64,000 nucleotides of DNA, from the NCBI RefSeq assembly GCF_030253575.1, contig NC_080560.1, positions 15,009,001 through 15,073,000 on the forward strand, written 5' to 3'. The notes beneath the pieces are model-generated. The model saw nothing but the letters and a program-made list of their open reading frames with translations, searched no databases and was not told where the DNA came from. Source of the DNA: Rhododendron vialii. Its lineage: Eukaryota; Streptophyta; Magnoliopsida; Ericales; Ericaceae. Position 1 is the stretch's first letter. Each line of letters begins with the position of its first letter. Shown in pieces: positions 47,018-58,744 of this stretch. Made by a program: the position numbers and the translations under genes.

Positions 47018-48128
47018 CATGTACGTTTATACTATATTTTTTTCCCAAAGCTGCTGTGTCTGGTTTATTAGTTATGTTTTGCCAACTTTTGGGTGGTTTT
47101 CTTGTCTTTTTTGCCATTTGACTTTTCATTCTTTGGTACGGTATAGCTCTTAATCTGTTACAGTTTTGTTAGGATGTGTCATTGTAGCCAGCATATAGAT
47201 TACGTCCTCCCGTATGTTGTGAACTCACTTCATTATGTATTCTTGTCTTTTCTTTCTTTCACCTTATCACCAGCACATTATTCTCTAAGTATTTTCTTGG
47301 GAAACTTCCTTTTCCTCTATTTTGCTCATATGCATTATTTGCCCTAATCTTCCACAGGTGTTCTGTTTAGAGCACAGGAGTTACGGTAAACACCAATGTC
47401 CAAAAGCCAACAAACAAGACGTAACTGTGGTTATCTGCCCACTGTGCGCGAAAGGGGTCCGCCTGATTCCTGATGAAGACCCAAACATTACTTGGGAGTC
47501 GCATGTTAATACGGAGTGTGACCCGTCAAACTATGAAAAAGCAACAAAGAAGAGAAAATGCCCCGTCCGTGGCTGCAGAGAGATCCTAACGTTCTCAAAC
47601 ACAATCAAGTGCCGCGACTGCATTCTGGAACATTGCTTGAAGCATCGGTTTGGGCCGGATCACAACTGTCCTGGGCCCAAGAAACCAGATCCGGGCTTCC
47701 AGTTTATGGGCCTTCTAAATCTGAGTCGAAAAGAAGATCCAAAATCCACGTCTTCGTCCAAATGGTCCACGAGCCTCCTCAATGCTGCCTCCAGCTTCCG
47801 GGCCACAGCTGAAGCCGGAATGGCAAGGTTGAGCAGCGAGTTCAGCCAAAAGACTCAGATGACTAGGAATGGAGTGGTGGGACAGAGTAGTGGCAGCAGT
47901 AGCGGTGGTGTGAATCAGGTGGAGCAATGTCCGCAGTGTAAGGTGAGGTTTTCTTCGGTTACTGCTCTGGTGGAACACGTGGAGAAAGTTCATGAAAGGA
48001 ACGGCAACCGGAGCGGCGTTATGAAGGTTACCATTGATGTTTGCCCCAAGTGTAATAAGGGTTTTCGGGATCCGGTGTCGCTCGTGGAGCATGTGGAGAG
48101 GGACCATGCAGGCACTTCAAAGGCTTAG
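44560..48128 (+). CDS. AN1- and C2H2-type zinc-finger stress-associated protein (2 exons)
   Basis: Exon 1 is 44560-44658 (33 codons, MGTPAFPNLGKHC...), donor GTTCCT; exon 2 is 47358-48128, acceptor CTTCCACAG, stop TAG. The product is 289 residues. AN1 finger 1 covers ~13-47 and straddles the splice junction. AN1 finger 2 covers 101-137 (KCPVRGCREILTF...HNCP). Two C-terminal C2H2 fingers lie at 224-245 and 262-283, both with the ALVEHVE/SLVEHVE helix. This is the plant SAP subgroup with two AN1 and two C2H2 fingers (Arabidopsis SAP11/SAP13-like, rice SAP16-like). Members respond to salt, cold and drought and are thought to act in ubiquitin-linked signalling. The region ~138-220 is Ser-rich and variable. 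No damage is seen. The 2.7-kb intron carries a SINE-like piece. Confidence 0.92.
44659..47357 (+). other. single intron of the SAP gene
   Basis: It starts GTTCCTCTCTCTCT and ends TCTTCCACAG. Contents: a (CT)n run at its start, a SINE-like segment at about 44795-44960 (CCAAGGGGTTGCCAGAGTTT..AGGTCAGGTTTGAAACTT..), and an (ATCT)n tetranucleotide run at about 46988-47017. No independent gene is supported inside it. Confidence 0.75.
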
Positions 48129-48894
48129 AAAGCATGTTTGTTCATACAGAAGTAGTCCTGGAGAACTTTTTTTCTGTTTGTTTTGGTCTGGTTCCATTGT
48201 TTCCAAGGTATGCTTTGCATACTTCATTGTTGTTAAAAAGGACAGCAAAGGAGGCTTGAGGCCCAACTTTTGATTTTTTTGTATTTACAGTTTCAAAGTA
48301 AACTGGTTGTACTCATTGTGCAAGAAAGTTGCAATTACTTCAGGACAGCAAATTTAGTTTCCTAGTTCTTGGGTGTTTCTGGTTTTTGGTTGATCAATTG
48401 TGATCTAATTTCTAAAATGGTAGTGGTGCCTTTAAATGTTGTCAGTAATAGAGCAACAAATAGTCAAAATTTGACAAAAGGGCACTCTAGTTGGGCCAAA
48501 AAATACTAACATACTTCTGGTTCCGTCTTCTAATTCTCCTAATTCGCAGTTGATTGAAGAAAAATGAATGTATTTTTAAAAGCCCAAGCCATTTTTCAGC
48601 ATGCTACAAGGTCAAAATATGGCAAAAATACTCCGATAGAGCTAAAGCCATTATTTGGCCGCTATCACTTGCAGTCGTTGGATCACAACTATTGCAAGGA
48701 ATGGTCCGGGTCATTTTCAAGTTTGGCCAAAGAAATGGCAAGCCATATTTTGGCTCCCAAAAATGGCCCCCCCATTGGAGGAGAGAATTTTGGTTCTGAA
48801 ACCAAAATATGCTTTGGCTGCTCTTAGCCTCTTACACATCCAAAAGGCTTAGATTAAAGTGAATACAATTTTGTTCGATGTTTCAATTGATTTT
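48129..48894 (+). other. SAP 3' flank and non-coding DNA
   Basis: Probable 3' UTR followed by a stretch (48560-48830) rich in AAAATATGGC, GGCCAAA and CAAGCCATTTT words in both orientations, suggestive of a degraded MITE. The overlapping short ORFs there lack any domain. Confidence 0.4.
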
Positions 48895-50183
48895 TGGCTT
48901 TGGAAATCAAATCCTACCTCTATCTTCAGAATTTGAGAAGAATGGCATTTCTGGTGTGGGTATTGTAGCAAGGAACCATTTTGGTGAAATTTTGGGGTCT
49001 ATTTCGATTTCTTTTGCTGGTTTCTTATCGCTATGTTCTACTGAGGCTTAGGGATTTCGTGAAGCCCCTGTCACTACGGCTCTTAGAGGATTTTCTGAAA
49101 TTATTGTTGAAGGTGACTCGTTGCTCTGAGCTCTTTGTGCATCAATCCCTTCAAGCGATTCTCTGAGCTTTTTTGACTCCAAGTCCAACTGCTCTAGCTC
49201 CTCCATCAGTTGACCTCTCTTGGTATCAACATCCGCCAATCGTCGCTCCTTCACCTTTGAAGTCATCCCGCTAGCAAAATTTGATCTCATGGAAACATAA
49301 TTGGTGGTATTCTGTATATATTTCTCTACCTGAGTTTGGAGCGGGGAATAATCCAATTCAAGCTTCGAAAATTCAGCGTAAATCATTTGCAGTTTTGGTC
49401 TTAAAGATGTTAGCTTCTCAAAAGGAGTTTTTCCCAAAATACTCTTAATTTTGCTATCATAAATCTTCGCAGCCAAACGACGACCGCAGTTGATCACACT
49501 CCCTGTATCAAATGCAGTAACAGTCGACTGCACCGCACAGCTTAACATAGGAGGCTTGGAAGTAAGAGGCTTAGAAGTAGATGGAAGATGGATTGCCCCA
49601 GATACAAAATTATGTTTTGATCGCAATGCAAGATCAAAAGGGTCTGGACCATCAACAGAACCTTCACGCTCATCTGATGCAAACTGGTTTCCCAACTGTA
49701 GAAGGAAATGGCTCATTAAGAAATTTGATGAAAAAGTCCAAACTTCTTTAAAGAGTAAATAAAGTAAAGAACAAAAGAAGGCGGTGGTTAAAGCTTACTC
49801 GTTTATCCAATACCTCAAGGTGGTCTGAAGTGTTCGGCAAATCATCAAGGATGCCATCCAAATTAAAGTCCAATTTTGCCAAATCAGAAACAGGTAGTTC
49901 AGGCTTTGATTTAAGATGGAAAGTCTCTCTTTGATTGTATCTCTATTCTTGCTGATTGTGTAGAGCTTTTTCCTTTATTTTCATCTTGTTCCTTTATTCA
50001 TGTTAAGCGTTCTTGTAATAGGGTAACTCATTTATTGGCTAAGCATTCCCTATTTGGTGCTAGACTGGAGTATTGGAGGGGTCCTGTCTCCCAACATCTC
50101 GCTAGTCTTGTCCTTGATGATATTCGGTCATCGAATCGCTCTTTGTCTTAATAAAATCATCCCTTCTTCTGTAAAAAAAAAAA
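48895..50183 (+). pseudogene. LINE 3' end (RNase H domain and poly-A) with an inserted gene fragment
   Basis: Plus-strand 48925-49126 encodes an RNase H-like N-terminal part (GVGIVARNHFGEILGS, then FSEIIVEGDSL) with one in-frame TAG. The frame resumes at about 49890 (VVQAL, then FIHVKRSCNRVTHLLAKH, then GARLEYWRGPV) and ends with TAATAAAATCATC and a poly-A at about 50172-50183. Between the halves lies foreign DNA (49127-49889). It is the same LINE family as 40247-43660, in opposite orientation. Confidence 0.7.
49127..49889 (-). pseudogene. captured fragment of an unidentified two-exon gene
   Basis: On the minus strand, exon A (49889-49799, LDFNLDGILDDLPNTSDHLE region) ends at a good donor GTAAGC. 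Exon B (49695-49127) follows acceptor CTACAG with phase preserved, giving about 220 residues in all. Exon B has a Ser/Pro-containing linker, then a predicted coiled coil (QLMEELEQLDLESKKLRESL). No stop codon interrupts either exon. Neither a start nor an end of the parent gene is present, so this is an internal genomic fragment, unspliced. I do not recognise the parent protein. Confidence 0.6.
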
Positions 50184-50990
50184 AACTCTTTACACACACC
50201 CAAACAAACAGGATACTTTAAGATAGACAATTTGAATCCAGAGCTCTTTAATTAAAAAAAAAAAAGAGAAGAGGGCACTCTATAAATTGAGATTCTTATT
50301 TGGTGGATTTGATTTCTCTTATTAAAATCATACGGAATCCAATGAGTTAAAATAAATTTTAAATTTTTATTTTGTCCTACGATTTGGAAAAAATGTTTAC
50401 ATTAAGAAATTTATTAGATATAAAAAACAATTTTAAAAGAATATTACGTGGACTATATGTAGATCTAATACTACTATATAGTACTACTATGTAGTAGTAC
50501 TAGGGTTTGTCCATGCCTTCAACGTGAGATCTAATTAGAGGTAATTGTACAATTAATATTGTTTGAGAAAGAGAGGGAGAGCCGTAGAATTTATGGAGCA
50601 AATCAATAGTTAGGATTTATAGAGAGATAAGATTTAAAAACTGTTCTCCCTTATTATGTAGATATTATGTAGACATAGATTGATAATAGCTTTTTAGTTT
50701 GGGTGTTGACATCAAAACTATTTATTTATTTTGGACAAATGTGTGAGAAGTTGTATTTAACTGTGAGGCGAAAGGTTACACAACAAAGGAACCCCATGGG
50801 GGCAAATGTCCGTCCACAGACCGGACAAACAATTAATTAGAGAGTGCAATGAGAGCACAGTATGTGCAACCATTTTACAAACTCATCTAGCGAGATCAGG
50901 TATGTTGAAAAAAAAAACTAATATCAAACACATGATCAACAAACCATCGGACTAAATCCATATATAAACCAGACTAATCTGGACAGAAAC
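50184..50990. other. AT-rich intergenic DNA
   Basis: Contains poly-A and short inverted words (CTACTATATAGTACTACTATGTAGTAGTA near 50470-50500). No gene or clear mobile element is seen. Confidence 0.55.
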
Positions 50991-53586
50991 TGTAACGCCC
51001 CGATTTTCGGAAATAAAATCGGAGGCATTTAAATATTGATTTCTAAAAATTTATTAAATTAAAATTCAAAATCCAAAACGGATAATTCACCCTAAAGTTT
51101 CGTCTATTACAAATTATTGTAGAAATACTGAAAATAGTCTTTGCGATAATAAACTAAACAAAATAACAGAGCCATCTTCTAAGTTTGATACGAATCCCAA
51201 GCGTATTCTGGCTCGGCTCCGACCTCTAGGTTCTCTTCCGCATAAAACTGATCGCCTTCGGAATTTTGTGTCTCTTCTTGATTTTCTGCAAAATCTGGCA
51301 TGGAAGCCAAGCAATCCGTACCTGAGTGAAAGAGTTCACCCTGTAGTATAATCCAACCCAACTACCCCTCTTACTTTACAGTTAGCAAGCAGCAGGATAA
51401 TAGTAGTGCGAAAAAGTAAGACAGAGTTTGTTCCACATAAACCAGTTTATTACTATCCATTAACTTGACGTGTAATCTAAGATCTCCTCCGCGGGATCTT
51501 TCCTCCCCAACCGCTAGCTATGCCTTGTCCCATGAGATCACTTTCTTTTATTGTCGCGGATTGCACCTCAGTTATGTACCTAGCGTGTATCCCTCTCATT
51601 ACAACAAAAGGAAGCTTATCATGCCCGAATCATAATTAGGGTTCGCCTATCTTATGCACCACTTCACAATTATCACAATCATCAGAATCATCACTGGGCT
51701 TACTTTGCCAGTCTCAATTCATCACTGGACACCCGCCAGTTTCAATTCATCAATCAACGCTGGGCTTACTTTGCCAGTTTCAAACCATCACATCCAACTC
51801 ATCACATCTCAAAATCCAGCCTGCAGGCATTCTAAAGAAAACAAAACTTTCCAATTCATCCATTACCTAGTATCGTCTAAGTGAACTCTATTCGCATACC
51901 ACCCCATGTCTCTAGGGTCCATTCTAGCATTCAAATCAAGTGTCGGTACAATATACAATTAAATCAAATAATAATTAAAACAATTAACGAGCAATGCAAT
52001 CACACAACTTTTTATGAATGGGCCGTTGCCCTTATTCTTGTACGGTACAATGTCAATAATGAAGTGGAATTTTTATAAAAAAAAATAATAAAAAAATATT
52101 TTCTAGGCTTTCATTAATTATTTCTAAGTAATTAGATTAATTAAAAACTAATTTAATGCATTAATTAGGTAAAAATATTAAAATAATTAACGTGACCTGA
52201 TTAAGAGTCCGAGAGGTCCCATGCAACCAGTTGAGTGTCAAAAGTTGGGTTCGGAGGGCCGCGAGATTATTTTAAATAAAAAGATTAATAAAAGTTGTCG
52301 AAAGTAAAATAAATGGATAATAAATTATTTAATAAATAAGATAGGTCGAGGTTAACAACGTTTCATCTTTGGAAGGTAAAAAGTCCAAATAAAATTACTC
52401 GGGAATTTATAATAGGGTTTATATGGTCGTAAGGTAATTTTATTTGGAAACACTGTGAAAATATTAATAAATAGCAAATTAAATAAAAAAGTATAAAATT
52501 AACAAGATAACATCTTTGAGGTGTGAGGAATCTAGGAAAAATAGTTTGGGTGTTAAAAATATTGTTTGGAAAGTCGCAAATATTTTTCGTTTATAAAATC
52601 TTGACAGATAACGAATAAATAATTAATAAATATCTAAATAAATAAATAAATTATGAAATTAACAAGGTATGATCTTTGAGGTGTGAAAAGTCTAGGAAAA
52701 ATAGTTTGGGGGTCAAAAATGGTGTTCGGGAGGTCGCAAAACACTTTCTAACCAAAACAGTACATACCGCAAGGTTGGACCAGTCAACCTTGCGGCTGGG
52801 GCCTTCACCGCAACCTTGGCTCTGGTTCTTGCGGCCCGCAGGTTGCGGCCGAAAGGTTCGAGACAGTTTTGGTTTTTTTCGTTTTTCTCACGGTTTTCGA
52901 TGCATGGGACCATAAGGGGCATAGGGTTAAGTTTAAAAACACTAAATATACTTAGAGGAGAGGTTGGAATGGATTATAATACCTTGGTTCGGGCCAAATT
53001 GATTTTAAAACGAAACTTGGAATTTTGGGGAAGACGACTTCGGTTTCTTCGATCGGAGAACCTTGGGATCAAATTGGCGGACGTTTGGTGATGCTAGGAG
53101 TTGTAAGAACAGATTGGAATGATCGGATTGGGTTTCGATTGATTTTGGAATGCAAACCCAATTTCTCTCTCTTTCTTTCTCTCTCTAGAACTCCATGGAT
53201 TGGAGCTTCGTTCTCTCCGATTTTTTTCTCCTTTCTGGACTGGTGGGGCGTGGAAAATATTGTGATATGACCTAGGGTCGGATTAATGAGGTATGTATAG
53301 GAGAATTTTAAAGAAGTTGATAAAATTGAGTTTAATAAGGACTCTAACTCTAGGGCTTTGCGATGGACGAAAATAAGGGTGGAGATATGATTAGGGAGAG
53401 GAAGTAGAGACTGAGTAGGAGAGGGAGAGATGAAAGGAATTTGTATGCATGCATGCATGTAATTGAAAATAATTAAAATAGGATAATTCTTATTTGTATT
53501 TATCTTATTAAGGAAAAGAATTAATTTCATTATTAATTACACTAATTAAATGATATTATTATTAATAAAATTTTTGGGTTGTTACA
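50991..53586 (-). repeat. 3' LTR of the gypsy element (left in window)
   Basis: It contains a TCACTGGGCTTACTTTGCCAGT repeated block near 51690-51790, an AAATAATTAATAAA-rich middle, and a CCGCAAGGTTGGACCAGTCAACCTTGCGG palindrome near 52768-52796. A 60-codon minus-strand frame (51179-51361) is open in both LTRs. Confidence 0.92.
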
Positions 53587-53602
53587 ACCTATCCCCCTTA
53601 AC
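53587..53602 (-). promoter_or_regulatory. polypurine tract of the gypsy element
   Basis: The minus strand reads TTAAGGGGGATAGGT directly before the LTR terminus TGTAAC, the expected plus-strand primer position. Confidence 0.85.
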
Positions 53603-53620
53603 AAAATTTCGTCCTCGAAA

Positions 53621-56600
53621 TTAAAGTGTACCTTTAGGAGGAAACAGATTCGAATAGTTGACGCGCATAGTATCCGTTCGTTCCCAGGTTGATTCCTCAA
53701 CTTCTCGATGTCGCCGAAGGATTCGGACGAGTTGAATGGTTTTTCCTCGAATGCACTTCTCACTATAGTCTTGGATTTCCACTGGCTGTTCCTCGAGAGT
53801 GACGTCCTCGTTGAGTTCGATGTTTTCCCAATTGATGATGTGGGAAGGATGTACCATGTACTTTCGAAGCATTGACACGTGGAACACGTTGTGAACTCGG
53901 TCCAGTTGTGGCGGTAGTGCTAGGCGGTACGCCACTTCTCCAATTTTCTCGAGGATCTCAAAAGGGCCAATGTATCGTGGTGACAGTTTTCCTTTCTTTC
54001 CGAATCGGATAACTCCTTTTCGTGGTCTGATCTTCAAGAACACATATTCTCCAACCTGAAAGGTCAATGGTCTGGTCCTCTTGTCAGCGTAGCTCTTTTG
54101 TCGACTCTACGCGGTTAGGAGCCGTTGGCGAATGGTTTGGATCTTTTCTGTCGTCTCTAGGACTAACTCTGGTCCTAGTAAACTTGCTTCTCCCAATTCA
54201 GCCCAACAAACTGGCGACCGACAAGGTCGCCCATACAGAGCTTCATATGGTGCCATGTCTATGCTGGATTGATAGCTATTGTTATAGGCGAACTCAACTA
54301 GGGGTAGGTGTCGATCCCAACTTCTTTTAAAGTCCAAAACACAGGCGCGGAGCATGTCTTCTAAGATTTGGATTGTTCTTTCGGATTGTCCGTCCGTCTG
54401 TGGGTGAAATGCGGTGCTGAGACGAAGGTCGGTTCCTAAAGCTTTCTGCAGGCTACCCCAAAAGGTCGACGTGAATCGTGAATCTCTATCACTCACGATG
54501 GATACGGGTACACCGTGTAATCGCACGATTTCTCGGATGTAGAGCGTGCTGAGGGAGTCCATCAAATCCGTCATCTTCATGGGTAAAAAGAGGGCGGATT
54601 TGGTTGAACGGTCAACTATCACCCAAATGGCGGTGTTTGATTGTGGAGACCTTGGTAATCCTGTCACAAAATCCATGGCAATGTGTTCCCACTTCCATCC
54701 AGGTATAGGTAATGGTTGTAGGGTCCCACCGGGTTTCTGATGTTCCGCTTTCACTTGTTGGCAGGTGAGGCATGATGAGATGTATTTGGCCACATCCCTC
54801 TTGATTCCAGCCCACCAGTACTGTTGGCGGAGGTCTTGGTACATCTTGGTGCTCCCTGGGTGGACGACGAAGTTGGAATGGTGGAATTCCTTAAGTACTG
54901 CTTCCCGGAGGGTACCGATGTCTGGTACAAAGATTCTTCCCTGGAAGCGGAGGCTCTAATCAGCGTGGATCTCCCACTCGGCTGCTGCTGTTCCAATTGA
55001 GAGTTGATGTCGAATGAAGTCGCATTCTTGTTCAAAGGTTTGAGCTAAAAGAATTTCTCGGTGTAAGGCTGGAGTTGCGACTATGGCGAAGAGACACGAG
55101 TCAGTGCCTTCTGCGGTTGGTTGCAGTTTGAAGCTATTAATGTCCTCCATCATTTTCCACTCTCTTATGGCTAAACTAGCCACTTGTCCTCGGTTCTTGC
55201 GACTCAGCGCATCAGCGACTACGTTTACCTTTCCAGGATGATAGGACACTGTGAAGTTGAAATCTTCCAAGTATTCCACCCATCTCCTTTGTCTCATGTT
55301 TAGCTCTTTCTGAGTAAATAAGTATTTTAAACTTTTGTGGTCCGTAAATACCTCGAACTGCTCTCCGTATAGATAGTGTCGCCAAGACTTTAGGGCGAAT
55401 ACTACTGCTGCTAGTTCCAAATCGTGAGTTGGATAGTTCCTTTCATGCAGCCTCAACTATCGGGATCCGTAAGCAACTACTTTTTCATTTTGCATGAGTA
55501 CAGCTCCTAATCCATCTCTAGATGCGTCGCAGTACACGGTATACCCTGCGTCTCGTTCAGGTATGATCAATATAGGAGCGCTAGTCAGCCTCTTCTTAAG
55601 TTCTTGGAAGGATCTCTCACATGCTTCGTTCCATTCAAACTTAACTCCTTTTTGGGTCAATCACGTCAATGGTTTTCCCAAGATGGAGAAATCCTGTATG
55701 AATCTTCTGTAGTAGCCAGCTAATCCCAAGAAACTTCTAATCTCGAACACCGTAGAAGGTCTTTTCTAGTCCATGACTGTTTCTACTTTGCAGTCGTCGA
55801 CTAAGATTCCTTTCTCTGACACCATGTGTCCTAGGAATTTGACTTCATTCATCCAGAATTCGCACTTGCTGGCCTTCGCATACAAATGGTTATCTCGAAG
55901 TACTTGGAGGACAATTCTCAAGTGGTCTTCGTGTTCTTTCTCCGTTGGAGAGTATACAAGGATGTCATCGATGAACACTACCACAAATTTGTCCAAGTAC
56001 GGCGTGAAAATTTGGTTCATCAGGCACATGAAAACAGCAGGAGCATTGGTTAGATCAAACGGCATGACAATGAACTCGTAGTATCCGTAACGCCTGCGGA
56101 ACGCCGTCTTGAGTATGTCGCAATCCCGAATTCGCAATTGGTGATATCCAGATCTCAGATCAATCTTTGAGAAACAAGTCGACCCTCTCAGTTGGTCGAA
56201 CAAGTCGTCTATTCTCGGTAGAGGATATCGGTTTTTGATGGTGACTTTGTTGAGTTGGCGGTAGTCGATATAGAGTCGGAGCGTTCCTTCTTTCTTTTTG
56301 ACGAATAGCGCTGGAGCTCCCAATGGTGAGGTACTAGGTCGGATGAAACCCTTCTCTAAGAGTTCCTGTAGTTGTGTTTTCAACTCTCGTAGTTCTGCTG
56401 GAGCCATTCGATACGGAGCCATCGAGATTGGGGCCGTGCCGGGTTGTAGCTCAATGGTGAAATCCAATTCCCTTGGTGGCGGTAATCCTGGTAATTCCTC
56501 TGGAAATACGTCCTCGTACTCGCAAATGACATGAGGGAGGCCCAACTCCATTCGGTCCGTTTTCTCCAATTTGAGACTCGCTAACCATCCAGCGAGCTTC

Positions 56601-56950
56601 CTATGCCACTTTGTTTCGTGCGCGTGGGGTGCAGATGGGTCTTGTCTATCCCCCTTAAACTTGAAACACGTTCCTTCTGGCGAATAGGCTGTCACCATCT
56701 TTCAATTGCAGTCTATGATAGCTCGGTGTGCAGTCAACCAGTCCATCCCGAGTATGACGTCAAAGTCCGTCATTTCGATTACTCATAAGTCGCATGTTAA
56801 CCGCAGGTTCGATACTTCTAGTTCACACCCTTTATAGATTAGTACTATCGGAATCTTACCCTCTAGTGGTGAGGTCATAAGCATAGTTGTCTTTAGAGGT
56901 TCAGTTTCTAATCCAAATGTAGATACACATATGGCAGATATGAATGAGTG
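53621..56950 (-). pseudogene. gypsy pol (PR-RT-RNase H-INT-chromodomain), multiple stops
   Basis: Reading right to left: protease around 56980-56945, with its active-site Gly replaced (DSRASHS instead of the DSGA type); RT about 56450-55870 with FIDD at 55964-55975; RNase H about 55600-55200 ([27 protein letters not shown]); integrase about 54850-54100 with HHCC finger (CLTCQQVK) and catalytic region ([24 protein letters not shown]); chromodomain at about 53760-53640 ([14 protein letters not shown]). Stops: TGA 56783-56785, TGA 56702-56704, TAG 55766-55768, TGA 55661-55663, TAG 55457-55459, TAG 54956-54958, TAG 54107-54109. All keep frame, so no frameshift is needed to follow the protein. It is not translatable as a whole. 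Confidence 0.9.
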
Positions 56951-57262
56951 CGAAGCTCTAGAATCAAATAGTGCTTGAACACATGTAGTAAAAAGAGTAA
57001 GGGTACCTTGGATTACTGCAGGGTCCATCTCCTCTTCTATCCCTTGCAGCGCAAACACCCTTCCAGCACTGGGCTGGATTGGCCTGTTCGATCCTCTGTT
57101 CTGAGTTGGTGGTTGGTTCCACCCACCGCAAGGCTGGTTCTGTCCTCCGGGTTGGTTACTATTCCAAACCGGTCTAGCTTGATTCTGATTCCCAATTCCT
57201 GCAGCCTTGACTTGATTTTGCGACGGCTGTCCCCCTTGGCTTCTAACTCTGATCAACTTGGG

Positions 57263-58291
57263 ACAGTTGATCTGGATATGTCCTTTTTCATGGCAGAAAT
57301 AACAGCGGCGGACTGGGTATTGGTTCTGGGGAAAGAGGTTGCGGTTTGGTCCAGGATTAAAGTTTGGACCTTGGTTTTGTACTTGGATCTAGTTTGGATT
57401 AGGGTTAGGATTTCGATTGAACCCTGGGTTGGGGTTTCTCCAAGCTGGGTTGGGTTGTATCAGTTGCAGGCAAGGGTAGTTTTGGTGGTAGGGTTGGGAG
57501 GTTGGGGCACTCCTGTTGTTAGGGTTGGTGCGGATAGGTCCTCCAACTGTAGGTATTGTCTTTTTCTGCTCACGTCTTGTCTTGAAATCCAAGTTTTCTC
57601 TCTCCATCTTAAGTGCGCATTGCACCACTTGTGAGTAGGTGGGAAGCGTCTGCGCCACCATCGCTCGGCGTGTCTCATTGAGTCCCCACTCAACTTTTCT
57701 CGCCTTGTCGTCATCAGTAGGTATGATTTTTGTACCATAGCGAGACAGTTCTTCAAGCCGTGCTGCGTACTGGGTCACAGTCATTGTGCCCTGCTCGAGG
57801 TTCATGAATTCCGAGGCCAGTGCTTGTTTGACAGGTGCTGGAAAGTACTTGTCAAGGAAAATTTCTTCGAACCTGTCCCAAGTCATTGTTGCCACATCAT
57901 GGGTGTTCTTCATCAGGTCTCACCAATGCTGAGCTTCACTCTGCATCTGATAGGTAGCTAGGGCAATTCGATTGCTAGCCTCTTGAATGTCTAGGGTTTC
58001 AAGAATTTTCTTGATTTCTGCTAGCCAAGCTTCCGCAGCTGTGGGGTTAGGTTCTCCTTGAAAGTAGGGCGGGCGACGCTTGCAGAATTCATTTAGTGCC
58101 TGACTTCTGGTCATTGGTCCTAGAGGTGTGTGCGGGGCTCCGCACTGATTCTGGTTATTTGCAGTTGCAGCAGTAATGAATGCTTGCATGAGTTGGACTA
58201 GTTCGGTAGTCCCAATTTGGTTGTTGAGTTGATGGGCTCCATTTTGTCCATTGTTTTGCTCGTTATTCTGGTTGTCTCTCGTTTCCTCCAT
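57263..58291 (-). pseudogene. gypsy gag (capsid and zinc knuckle), two stops
   Basis: It starts at ATG 58291 (MEETRDNQNNEQNN). The Retrotrans_gag domain lies about 58050-57620 (PPYFQGEPNPTAAEAWLAEI, then FEEIFLDKYFPAPVKQA). An Asn/Pro/Gln-rich stretch follows, then a CCHC knuckle CYFCHEKGHIQINC at 57263-57304. TGA at 57920-57922 replaces the Trp of a WW pair; TAG at 57389-57391 is one transition from CAG. A 219-codon plus-strand frame at 56975-57634 is only the antisense of this region. Confidence 0.88.
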
Positions 58292-58744
58292 CTAGATACC
58301 GTTATGTTATAATTTAGTAAAGGGGGGGTTTTATTATAAGAACATATATATTTGTATAATTATTAAATACGTGGAAGCAAAACATCATAAGAAACTTTTT
58401 TTTTTATTAACAAAACAAATCAAACACATTATTCATGTCAAAACACACTACTTAGATGTGTAGCTACCAAAAGTCGAGATAAATCCTACTACCACAATTA
58501 TTTTCCTTAAAAAAAAATGTCTAGAAAATTCCTACTATCACAATTGTTTTCCTAAAAGAAGAAAAGAAAATGTACTGTGCGTGAAATAACTAGGAAATGC
58601 TAAAGAAAACGATCAATCGAAAAGCATAGGAAAATATTCTGCCAGAAGACTCTGCTTTTCGACGGTGTCCTCTGTGAGCCTGTAGCAACTCCATGTTACT
58701 CGCCATAGTGGTTCCTACTGGTTGGGGTTTGGGTAGTTATAAGG
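58292..58744 (-). other. spacer between upstream ORF and gag
   Basis: 453 bases, AT-rich with T-runs, no coding capacity. It could hold splice sites or an internal leader for gag; none can be asserted. Confidence 0.4.

Noticed and set aside
56975..57634. 219-codon plus-strand ORF
   Set aside because: Exact antisense of the gypsy gag region.
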